64,000 nt of DNA from Heliocybe sulcata (lineage: Eukaryota; Basidiomycota; Agaricomycetes; Gloeophyllales; Gloeophyllaceae): positions 294,596-358,595 of the forward strand of contig ML213514.1 in the NCBI GenBank assembly GCA_004369045.1, written 5' to 3'. Positions 1 to 9,857 of the stretch are shown here, in pieces. Within the stretch, counting starts at the first letter, position 1. Each line of letters starts with the position of its first letter. The position numbers and the translations under genes were made by a program. The notes beneath the pieces are model-generated. The model worked only from the letters and a program-made list of their open reading frames with translations, did no database searches and had not been told where the DNA came from.

Positions 1-686
1 AATGGACCCCCCCCCCCCCATGCCTTTGTATGCAAGCTATGTCCTCAGAAAGCCACAGAGTTTTGCCGGAAGTGCTGGAAGACCTGGTACTGCTCATATG
101 CACACAAGAAAACGGTATTTATAGTGCAATTAGTACCCATCACATGATTGACAGTTCTGCAGGACTGGCTCATACATCGCATTGAATGCCATTCCCTTCG
201 GTTAGACCCGGTGCTACCAAGTCAGTCGGACCATTCAAAGTTAGGAATATTCTTTCATGTGAAATTGAGTAAGTGTCAGCTCCTTTAACTCTGTTATCTA
301 TGGCTGAGTGTGCTCCAGATGAACATATCATGCAAAGCATCATCATGAGCACAAGCACTACCGGTCCAGTATCCCTAATACCCGAGCTCCATGATTTCTT
401 CCCACAGAAAACATACGCGCACGTAGACCTCATGACAACACCTGATGGTCGCAAGGAACTAGATCACCCACTCCGTATCTTTTACGACCCAATTGCACTA
501 TGTCGCCAACATCCCAATGACTACAACATGGCAATTGCGCATCTAACATTTGGTATCGCTATAACAAGGTGGTTTGGCCCCGTACTTGTACTCCGCTTTC
601 TCGATTATTGCAGGACTCGCTACACGGAGGCTGGATCCAGGCTAGATATGGAAATCTTATCTGAGTTTTTTGTAACTGTACACTAG
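1..686 (+). CDS. MYND zinc-finger protein, 3' part
   Basis: The 5' end lies outside the window. The model is exons 1-114, 163-268 and 319-686, with introns 115-162 and 269-318. The first two exons together encode a MYND finger: CKLC, then FCRKC, then WYCS, a histidine, and DWLIHRIEC, which gives the usual C-x2-C, C-x2-C, C-H-C ligand order; the intron falls just before DW. MYND fingers bind proline-rich peptides and are very numerous in agaricomycete proteomes, usually in proteins of unknown role. The roughly 120 residues after the finger match no domain I recognise. The run of C at the window edge would be read as prolines, so it may be coding or the 5' UTR. Function is unknown; MYND identity is confident. 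Confidence 0.7.
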
Positions 687-1916
687 TCCCGTATCCCATA
701 CAGCTCGTCGTGGTATGGCACGTGTGATGTATCTGACCATTACAAGCTCTTTTATAGCGGACTAAGCTCTTGCAAAGATTGAATTGATCAGCCCATGTGA
801 CGTGTCCTGGGCTGTATTAATACCTGAAGTTAGCTGCAGATCATGAAGCCGTATGCTAACCTGGGCCGCGCAGAACTTACTCAAAGCCAAGTAATGCGGT
901 ATGTCACATGTCGTGATGGACCCCCACCACTCAGAGATGGAAATAGAGCAACCAAATGCAGAACAAAGCAGTATCTTCCAAAGACCTCCTCCAAAGACCT
1001 CCTCCAACTTTCCTCGGTCTATGCAGATTAATGGCCAGCATCATGGTATCATGCTTAGCGCAGAAGTATGCGGTCGGCGACAGTTAACCAGGGAATTCCG
1101 AGGCATTTCAAATCGTCGTTACAATGTTAATGTGATTAATATTGACGTTACTCACGAAGGCCGCGGATTACCTTCTGTCTCGTGTTGAATATGCATGATA
1201 TACATGATATATTTCTGATCATACTTCGAAACAGGTTTGCCCGGAGGGCTGTGGCTATTACGTAGGGTGTAATTTGTGGTACGCCTCCGTAGAAGCTGGG
1301 AATGGGCAAAGAGTTTCATTAATGCGAACGCCAGGCCTGTGGTGGTTAGACGCAAGAATTGATGCATGTGCATGATGGCGAACGAACAGGATAACGGTCT
1401 TGTGGCGTGCGATAATCACCCGTTTCGAGACGATTGCCGTTTCAAGGCGATTGCCGTTTCGAGTCGGTCGGAAGATCTCAGCCCCCGATCGACAGACTGG
1501 AGTTATGGCAATGGCAGCGCCGAAAGCTCAGCGCAGTATAGCCCGGCGCCTCTTGGTGTATTGATTCAATATGCACTCATCATATATGGGCTCCTATTCG
1601 CACCCCTGCCAGCAGCAAGCGCTTGTCGCATACTTACTAGTGCCCCTCGCTTATACGCTCGAGACTTGGGGGAAACCATCATTTCCCCAGATCTCAAATG
1701 GTCAACAAGTTGCTATTTCATTGATATGTTTGCACGTGTACCTTCCCATCACTCAAACCCTGGCTCTTACGAAATAGATACGCCCTTGCTGTACCTGCCG
1801 ATGGCTATGGCTAGAGCGCTAGCGTCTGTATCTGCAGGCCGGGTCGGGAACAGATCAGGTCAAAACCAACGCTCTACGCTGAGTCGCTTTGCTTTCCTAC
1901 TCCGCTTTACTGCAGA
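687..1916. other. intergenic, no supported gene
   Basis: About 1.2 kb with only short frames that lack codon bias or a motif. A frame open from 1366 overlaps the start of the next gene in another frame and resembles no protein. Two small direct duplications are visible: a 13-bp unit (CAAAGACCTCCTC) repeated back to back near 977-1002, and CGATTGCCGTTTC repeated near 1430-1461. The latter lies in the likely promoter of the C2H2 gene. Confidence 0.6.
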
Positions 1917-3481
1917 ATGTCGCACACCTTCCCTCTCGAGCAACTGGCCCAACACAAGCTATGTATGGATTTCTCGATGCCTGGCAAGCCTCCTAGCATT
2001 GAGTGGGTGGCTCTCTCTCGGGCTATCCATTTGGATTCTGTAGATTCTGGTCTCCTATCACTCAGAGCCAACGTTAGCTGTGCGAACGGAAAGAATATCT
2101 TAACACTCTTTCTTATTGAAGACCGCGAGGCAATGGAAGCCGAGTTCCACGCTCGCGGCGGTTCATCCTCCACGGTAAGCACATACATTATCTAGAGATG
2201 ACTAATCTGACAAGAATCCCAGAGCGCATCCCTTCTCTTCCACAAGCCTGAGATACGAGACACCAGCTCGGGCTGCAGGGATCAGGTACAGAGCGCGACG
2301 CCGTCAACGGTCATGTCGCTATGTCATGAAGAGACCGTGATACCCACGGACAATCTTGGTTCTTCTATACCTGCCTCCAGGAAGGGTAATCTTCTGCAGC
2401 AAGCGGCTTACAATTGCTCAAGCCGGCACTCAAGCAGGTTCGCGAGCCCTGCCATGCCTACAAATACACCGCTGCCGACACCAGATGGCCTGCATACACC
2501 TCCTCCTGTCCCAAGTAGACTGGATTGGATACCCTCCTCTGATCCCTCGCAAGATTGGCAGAGATTCGTAGGTGCGTTTGGATGGAGTGGACAGGATACA
2601 TATCAGAGGCAATCAGGTGTGGCATTTCGCATTAACACATATTTAGATATCGAGCTGAAATACGTGACTTCGCAGAAACCCCATTTCTGGGTCCCATATC
2701 TCCCTACCCACGCGCTCCCCCGGATTCTATCTATGAAGGCGAACAACAAGCCCCGCTCCATACCGGTGCCATGTGGCTTTCGAAGGAAGAGTCTATTCTG
2801 GCAGCTTCTTCTTCGACCTCTAGCCCCTCCTATGATTTGTCTCCTTACGCTCATTCCTCATCCACCCCGGTAGGATCCGTGTCTGTCAGCTCGACATCCA
2901 ATGACGCCACTACGTCTGGCATCGCCTTCTTCACGCCACAGGCAAGCAATCCTCTTCCTACATCATCATCAGTTCACAGCGAGTCGGACTACTTTCCTGC
3001 AACGGACGGTGAGCTTGACCACTGTGTGTCTTCCGCACCACCGGCACGATCTTTGTCGAGGGATGGTGATACCCGGACGAACTCTGCGGCATCCCCGCGT
3101 TTCCATTGCAAGCAGGATGGGTGCAGCCGCTCGTTCAGGAACGCCCACACACTCAGCGTACACTCCGCTTCTCATAGAAAGACGGCGAAGAAGCGCTTCG
3201 AGTGTCCAACTTGTAGCGAGACCTTTTCTCGTCGACATGATATGATGAGACATGAGGTATGTGCTCCTATGCATGGACAGAGTCAGACCGGAACAGCTAA
3301 TCCCAACATCATGCACCAACCACAGGTGTCCCAGCATGGAAAGGTACCAGACTGGACGTGCGAGCGCTGTCGGCGGTTCTTTTCCAGTGAGATGATGTTC
3401 AAAAACCACAAATGTCCGGCAGTACATAGGCCAACGAAACTGAGTCTGGGAGGTCGAGAGACTACGTCATTTTATTGCTGA
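1917..3481 (+). CDS. C2H2 zinc-finger transcription factor
   Basis: The model is exons 1917-2174, 2223-2616, 2676-3256 and 3326-3481, giving 462 residues. The introns keep frame exactly; the third (3257-3325) is a multiple of three, so it could be retained. The C-terminal part carries a finger CKQDGC with twelve spacer residues and H-x3-H, a second CPTC finger ending in HDMMRH, and a third CERC element ending in HKC. The central region is rich in Ser, Thr and Pro, as in activation or repression domains. The N-terminal 90 residues have no domain I recognise. It is probably a nuclear DNA-binding regulator; its targets cannot be inferred. The start is the first ATG of the frame that splices in phase. 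Confidence 0.72.
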
Positions 3482-4938
3482 TGGGTCTACCGGGCATAGC
3501 GCAGCTGGGTCTTTCCCTAGTATACATGCGATGAATGATCCGACCCTACCAATATTATTATTTGACCACAGTGGTGGGTGAGTGGTACCTGTCTTCCTCT
3601 GATCTCCGCGGACGTTTCGACGGGATTCACGATTCCGCGTCCTACCAGACCGTATAGACAAACCTTTGCGAGAATAGGTGTCTAGCTGATGAGTCTCCGA
3701 GACGTACTGCAGAACCCGCAAGGCAGCTGCCTTGCGATACGTAGTGCCACTGTGGCGCGGGTTAACGCGGTCGCGGGAATATGTGGCTGTGCTCGAGCTC
3801 ACCGTCTCTGCGGTCTTGTAGCCACCTTGCGAGACACCTTCTCTACAACTCGAATGCTGAAATGCTTTTGGCCGCTTTTTCTCGTCATTGTTTTACCATT
3901 CTGCAGCATTCGGGGTTCTGTACTGGCTGGCCGACTTCATAATCAAATTTGTTCAACTAATGTGATACTCATTCGGCCCAACATTGACCGACTTCTCGCG
4001 GACTGTCCGTTTCATGGCTCAGCAATGCATACCATCTAAACTGTTTATCGGATGTCCTGTATTGTGCTTCCCCTCAAGCCCGCTGCTTGTAACCTCCCGC
4101 GCAGACTCTATACTCTTGCGGACCGATGTCCGCCGAGATCCCTCCGGAGCATGGGATGCAAGCCTGCCTTACTGCCGCCACTTAGACGCGCTCAAACGTT
4201 CACGGACGATGTTATCAGGGTTAGTCGTATGGACGTGTCTACCCATGATGCCAGGTTGCTAATAATAAGCCCTAGCTTCTGTTGCTCTTTGCCACTTCAC
4301 CTAAATGACGCATTCTGTCCGCAGTCATGATTCGCGGCGCTGCGAGTTGCCAGCGTGCTGCGAGCGTTTGCTGGAGCGCAACGGTCGTTCTCCATCTCGT
4401 GTGCTTCTTTTTCCGTTGTAGTTCTATGGCTTCTGAACGGATCATGAGGCTACATCTGATAGACAAATAGGTCAGATTTCATACCTATGGCCAGTTGTAT
4501 GAGGCCGAAATCTTCGCTTCCTGCCTTACCAGGCCTCTGTGCAGGGTCACTCGCGGGAATCGTAATGGCATGCTGACTGCACGCTACCTACGGTGCTCCA
4601 AACCAGCATGTGCTTTACGCCGAATAAAGCAAACTCTTATTTCCGTCTGGGTCATGCTGAGTTCCTCATGATCTGCGAACGGCGCGGACTCGTCCTCCCC
4701 TGTTCTCAGACGTCCATTCTCATGGGTCACAACCTATACGACTGTCAAGTCGACAGTTCTCACTACGCCCGGGTCGCAACGAAGAATTTCCGCTCTTTGT
4801 CCCGCTGACATTTGATTTAGATGTTAAGACGTGTGTCTTCTCGAATTAGATGTTTGAAAGCGTATAAAGAGGATGCCTTCCGGACGGTCCTACCTAACCA
4901 GCATCGGTTGTGCAACTCGGCTCGGCTACCTCTTCGAA
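3482..4938. other. intergenic, no supported gene
   Basis: About 1.45 kb between the C2H2 gene and the GH16 gene. Frames up to 116 codons occur on both strands, but none has a domain, sensible splicing or codon bias. The last 75 bp include a TATA box serving the glucanase gene. Confidence 0.55.
4863..4868 (+). promoter_or_regulatory. TATA box of the GH16 gene
   Basis: TATAAA lies about 75 bp before the chosen ATG at 4939. This fits a promoter for the secreted glucanase and supports starting at 4939 rather than at the upstream in-frame ATG at 4873, which would leave almost no 5' UTR and would bury the signal peptide. Confidence 0.45.
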
Positions 4939-6291
4939 ATGCAGCTAGTTCATATTATACTCCCCGTTCACCTTGTGGCTTCGGTATACGCCGCCACCTA
5001 CTCCTTAAGCGATAACTGGGTCGGGTCCGGTTTCCTCAATGGCTTCACTTTTGAGACCATAGCGGACCCTACGGACGGGAGAGTGTACGTCCCAATCTTG
5101 TTCGGTCCTGATCTCTGGCTTACTGTGATTCCTAGTACATATGTGGACCAGGCAACCGCAGTCTCGAAGAACTTGACCTATACATCATCCGACACGTTCA
5201 TCATGCGAGCGGATGACACGACAGTCCTCGCCTCGAGCGACCCAGGACGGGACAGTGTACGCATTAAGAGCGACAACACCTACACTACGCATGTTGCTGT
5301 GTAAGATTTGGGCTTGTTCTCGTAAAGCTGGTAGTTCGAGGTGCTCACAAGACTATTCGTGCAGATTTGACATCCGTCACATGCCTCAGGGATGCGCTAC
5401 GTGGCCGGCTGTATGGGAAACACTAGAATCCGACTGGCCAAATGCGGGCGAAGTGGATATCGTGGAAGGCGTTAATGACCAAACACCGAACCAGAGCACT
5501 CTCCACACGAGTGCCGGGTGCACGATGCCGGACGGGATAGCACAAACCGGGTAGATATTGCGTTCTCCGTGGTGACCACATCTAACCTGAGCTCTCCTTT
5601 ATTTATCTAGGACTGTGAGCAGCCAAGACTGTAATGTTGCGGACAACGGGAATTCAGGCTGTGGCGTGAAAGCGCCCTCTACAAATAGTTATGGCCCCGA
5701 CTTCAACAGCAATGGCGGAGGATGGTAAGCATTCTGACCGCGTGCTGGCATGCTCTGATCACCAGACTGACGAATTACTCAGGTATGCTATGGAGCGCAC
5801 AACTTCCTTCATCAAAGTATGGTTTTGGGCTCGGAATGATGGCTCTGTCCCCAGTGACATGAGTTCCGGGGCAACCACCGTCGATACGGACAACTGGGTG
5901 CGATTATATTCTCCTGCTCTTCCCACTGCTCCACGCTCATATGGCACAATTTCAAAGGGGGAGCCGACTGCATACTTTCCTAACACAGACTGCGATCTCG
6001 CATCCCATTTCGGGGAGAACAATATCATCATCAACTTGACACTCTGTGAGCCCCTCCTCGCAGTACCTGCACGCGTGATCCATTCTCAACTAGTAACTAG
6101 GCGGTGATTGGGCTGGCGCGGTGTTTAACGCAGATGGTTGCCCAGGCGATTGCACGAGTAAGTATAGTTCCGAGGTACCACAGTACTGAGGGTACTGACA
6201 CCGACGCATCTTGACAGCTTATGTGAACGAAAACCCATCGGCGTTCTCGCAAGCTTACTTTGACTTCGCTGCCGCCCGGGTATACGAGTGA
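4939..6291 (+). CDS. secreted GH16 endo-1,3(4)-beta-glucanase
   Basis: The model is exons 4939-5300, 5365-5550, 5611-5724, 5783-6045, 6101-6157 and 6218-6291, 351 residues, all in phase. Residues 1-19 (MQLVHIILPVHLVASVYAA) form a signal peptide. The GH16 catalytic motif GEVDIVEG (E-x-D-x-x-E) is present, followed by conserved family landmarks: GGGWYAMERT, IKVWFWARNDGSVPSD, FGENNIIINLTLC, GDWAGAVF and the C-terminal YVNENPSAF block. Fungal members hydrolyse beta-1,3/1,4 or 1,3/1,6 glucans, acting on the cell's own wall during growth or on external glucan. The enzyme should be extracellular or wall-bound. Length and architecture are normal and no break is seen. The exact linkage specificity cannot be told from sequence. 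Confidence 0.9.
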
Positions 6292-6619
6292 GATCCCGCC
6301 TGTATGACGGCGCTTGTAGGTCACGGGCCGCGTTATTTAAGCATGTATCAATACTGGTCTCTTCCGTAAACGTCTTCTGCCGATTTATACCCATCTTCAG
6401 TTGTCGTATTCAGCTCCCGTCGCGGAAGTCCGTGGGTTCCCCCGGCTGCAACGAGTAGTCGACTTCAAGTCAAGCTTCAAGCTTCAAGGGCCCGGGTTCT
6501 TCGCATCGCTCCTTTTCTCACGGTTATGTTATCTTCCTACCGCGATGCTTAACCATATCTTAACGCCCAGCACTTGGGATACGCGGTGATAAAGCTCACC
6601 AGAACACTGTAAGAGCAAG
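6292..6619. other. intergenic with AAGCTTC repeats
   Basis: About 330 bp between GH16 and the nicotinamidase gene. It contains a short tandem repeat of a 7-bp unit (AAGCTTC) near 6470-6488, and the same 19-bp string occurs inverted at 45697-45715. No coding potential is seen. Confidence 0.5.
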
Positions 6620-7511
6620 ATGTCAGCGCTTCTAGTTGTGGACGTCCAATACGACTTCATCAATGGCTCGCTGGCAGTCAAGGACGCCGAGGCAATCCTG
6701 CCAATAGTGCATGACCTCCTCGACGACTCGGGGAGATGGGACTTGGTCGTAGCAAGTCAGGTGAGTATCCAAAGTTGGGGAGAAATCCATCAGAAACATT
6801 GACTACCAGGGCCCAACGTAGGATTACCATCCAGTTGGCCATGTATCTTTTGCATCGGCGCACAACCTTCCAGCTTTCCAGCCAGTTCGCCTGCCGCACC
6901 CGATCACAGGAGAGAATCCCACCAGCGCAGACGACGGCGAGAGGTTAAGGGAGTCGGCGCCAGAAGAGACTATCGTGCAGATGCTTTGGCCTGACCATTG
7001 CGTGCAGGGAACTAAGGTGCCTTCTCACCTCTTGAGGTCCACTCTGCAGGTACCATGTCCGTATAGGGAGCCGAGATTGAAGAAGGCGTTCGACTGCGGC
7101 TTGAGAAGCTAGGCACGAAAGCTCGCGTCGTCCAGAAGGTCAGCAGGGAGGCGGACTCGGCTAGGATCATCCTCACTTCTCCGATAGGGCTGCCATCCTC
7201 ACATAGACGGATATTCTGCATTCGCGCTCAACCACTACGTCAAATTCACGGAGCTTCCCCGGGTGCTCTTCTCCAGTGGAATACGGAAGGTCACGATTGT
7301 CGGATTGGCCACCGATTACTGTGTACGCGCTACGGTATGTCCCCAGATGCTCCAATGGTGCTTACACGGCTTACAACTGAACGAGGCTATCGATGCGAGG
7401 AAATTTGAGCTTGAAGTCGACATTGTCCGCGCCGGCGTCCGTGGTGTCTATGCGGACAGGGAAGAAGGTGTCCTCAAAGAGCTCGAGAAGTGGGGATGCA
7501 AGATAATCTGA
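6620..7511 (+). CDS. PNC1: nicotinamidase (isochorismatase-like hydrolase)
   Basis: The model is exons 6620-6760, 6822-7016, 7067-7138, 7188-7334 and 7386-7511, 226 residues, all introns phase 0. Family hallmarks appear in order: catalytic Asp in VVDVQYDF; the metal-binding stretch DYHPVGHVSFASAH; DHCVQGT; the lysine before GCHPHIDGYSAF; and the nucleophile cysteine in GLATDYCVRAT. The enzyme hydrolyses nicotinamide to nicotinate and ammonia in the NAD+ salvage pathway and, in yeast, limits sirtuin inhibition by nicotinamide. The length equals that of yeast Pnc1. The next gene follows on the same strand after about 410 bp. Identity as a nicotinamidase is strong; related pyrazinamidase or isochorismatase activity is less likely. 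Confidence 0.9.
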
Positions 7512-7920
7512 GGGTTTTGAAGTATAGCACTGTGTCCGGCTATCGCTTCTTCGATATAGGTATCTTTATTTGTACACTATCCTTTCTTTGGCGTGTGCTC
7601 GTTACTGAATGATAGAAGATGAGCGCTGAGCGCTGAGCATCTACTTAGTTTTGAGTTGTGCAGGATAATCGTCCTAACCCTTAAATAAAGCCGCACTCGA
7701 CCTCTTCGAGGTGGCCTAAAATAGGTGTCCCTCCTATGGACAAGGATGATGGGGATACACGCATCTCAAGATTAGCATGTCTGCCGCGATAAGGCGGCAG
7801 CGTGAGTAAGATGCATGACGTCGAATATTGCACCATTCTTTGCAGACCTCGGTCTAATAAAGCTTGGCCCTTCCGTGACCACTTTACAGCGGCTATCTAG
7901 GCATACACGACCTTCATACA
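7512..7920. other. intergenic, carries one GCTGAGCGC-type repeat
   Basis: About 410 bp between the nicotinamidase and SDR genes. The only structure seen is a 20-bp repeat at 7620-7639 that recurs at 44315-44334. No gene is seen. Confidence 0.5.
7620..7639 (+). repeat. 20-bp GAGCGCTGAG-core repeat
   Basis: Two overlapping GAGCGCTGAG units form a 20-bp element. Reverse-complemented, it matches 44315-44334 at 19 of 20 positions, and its half-unit is shared with the long palindrome near 44132. The origin is unknown; a scar or recognition site of a mobile element is possible. Confidence 0.5.
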
Positions 7921-8955
7921 ATGGCTGCTGTTGGTTCTGTGGACCGGGTCAATCTGTTCTCAGTAGACGGGCTTGTGGCAGTGGTGACAGGAGGTGGAAC
8001 AGGTGCGGACAGTGAATACTGTAAGCGTAGATAAAGATACTGAGAGTGACCGACTATGTAGGGATTGGTCGCATGATCGCCACTGCTCTGGAGAATAACG
8101 GCGCTACGGTGTACATTGTCGGCCGTCGCTTGGCAGTACTTGAAACCACTGCAAAGGAGAGCAACGTACGTTCGTACTGCATGCTCGTATCGTCAGTGCT
8201 GAGCTAACACTCAACGGTGCAGAAATATGGGAAGATCTTCCCTCTGCAGGGAGATGTGACGAGCAAAGATTCACTTCTCTCGCTAGTGGAATCCATCAAG
8301 GCTCGCCACGGGTACATCAATCTCCTCGTGAACAACTCCGGGGTCATGTTCACCCCGCCCTCCCGCCACTCGCTCGGGCCGCCCAAAGACATCAAGGAAC
8401 TCCAAGAGCGGTTGTGGAATTATGCGACGCCCGAGGAGTTCGCAAAGACGTTTGAAGTGAATTGTACCGGGGTGTACTTCACGACGGTGGCTTTCCTGGA
8501 GTTGCTGGATGCTGGGAATAGGCAGGGTGGAATCGAGGGCGTGACGAGCCAGGTGATCACGCTGTCGAGTATCGCAGGCCTCAGGCGGGATTCGCAACAG
8601 TTCAATGCTGCGTATTCCATGAGCAAGGCCGCGGTGACGCATCTGGGAAAGACGTTGGCGAACATCTTGAGGGATCAGAAGATCAGGAGTAATATCATCG
8701 CTCCGGGGCTGTATCCGTCAGGTAAGAGATCCGCTGTCTAGTTATGGGCTGACTGCTGAAGGCGAAGCAGAGATGACGGCAGACGCATGGTCGGAAGATT
8801 TGATAATGAAAGGCGTTCCCTTGCAGCGAGGAGGAGAGATCCAAGATATGGGTGGCCTGGCGTTGTTCCTGGCTAGTAGAGCTGGCGCATATGTTAATGG
8901 CACGCTGCACATCAGTGACGGGGGCAGGCTCGGGATGTTCTCGTCTACTTACTGA
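7921..8955 (+). CDS. short-chain dehydrogenase/reductase
   Basis: The model is exons 7921-8002, 8062-8165, 8223-8721 and 8771-8955, 289 residues. It is a classical SDR fold: the cofactor motif TGGGTGIG is assembled across the first splice, then NNSG (usual NNAG), the catalytic serine in LSSIAG, the YSMSK active site (Y-x3-K), and a C-terminal VNGTLHISDGG segment typical of fungal members. It should be a cytosolic NAD(P)H-dependent oxidoreductase acting on a carbonyl or alcohol; the substrate cannot be predicted. A proline- and acid-rich insert (GPPKDIKELQER) after NNSG is longer than in standard members. There is no signal peptide. The gene is complete. Confidence 0.88.
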
Positions 8956-9857
8956 CATCTTCAGACATGTACCTGGAGGAGTTGGTTATAATGTGAGAAT
9001 TATTCCGTGAACGATCGCCTGCTCGTCCTGAAATCATTATGGGCATCTCGCATGCTCGATCTTTGGGCACAGTACCGATCATTGATATTGCGTTTGAATT
9101 GGATCCAGGCCCGAGCGCACATCTCCCTTGTGTCAGGGGCCATGTTCATAGGAGCAGAGGGAACTAGACTAGTCGTAAGTGGAATTGGAGCTGTGCCTAC
9201 CAGTGTCAGCACTGGCGCTGGCTCCTTGGAGTCTGTGCGTAGAGTCATGCATAGCGAAAACTTGTTGAATCGCTTCAGTTCACCTGAATAACAAGAAAGA
9301 TGACGGGCAGCATTCATCCAAAGCACTTTCCCTGAACGTGGATCCATAAGTGTGACCATGGTGATGAAAGTATAATGGACTCACGGTCAAAAACCAAAGC
9401 CAATACCGCCGCAATGCACGCCAGTGCGGATCCACCCGCCTCCGCCACGTATTCGCAGTGAGAACGCATCTTCGGCGATAACTGCATAAGTAGAACGGAG
9501 GCGGAGGAATTTGGTAATGGGCCGAGCGGCATAACATCGCATTCTTCCATGCCATGCGTTCTCTGCCTACATCGTATGCCCGTGGAAAGCTTCGGCGATG
9601 GACCGAGCTTCAGAGCTACCAATTGTGTTTCGTTGTGCCCGATATGCGCATTTATGCTCGAGCGGACAAGGCTGGAGCTGACAGGTTAGGCAGTCGAAAG
9701 ACAAGTTAGGCCGCTGCGGTCGGCGACCGGGGCGAGCGGAAATACAACGCTGGTAGGCAATCTCCGAACCATTCTTGGGCGGCATCTGCGAACCACCGGC
9801 AACGACCCACATGACAAGCTTGGGGAAGCCCGACTCAGCCAGCCGCTGTGCTCTGCC
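8956..9857. other. intergenic, no supported gene
   Basis: About 900 bp upstream of the Zn2Cys6 regulator. Minus-strand frames up to about 190 codons overlap one another and the regulator's first exon, and show no domain or splice logic. Treated as promoter and spacer DNA. Confidence 0.5.

Noticed and set aside
9-19. Poly-C run at the window edge
   Set aside because: May be part of a proline codon run, a 5' UTR feature or a sequencing artefact; too little context to call.
1366-2043. Plus-strand frame of 225 codons before the C2H2 gene
   Set aside because: It overlaps the C2H2 first exon in another frame, shows no motif and has no way to splice to the zinc-finger exons.
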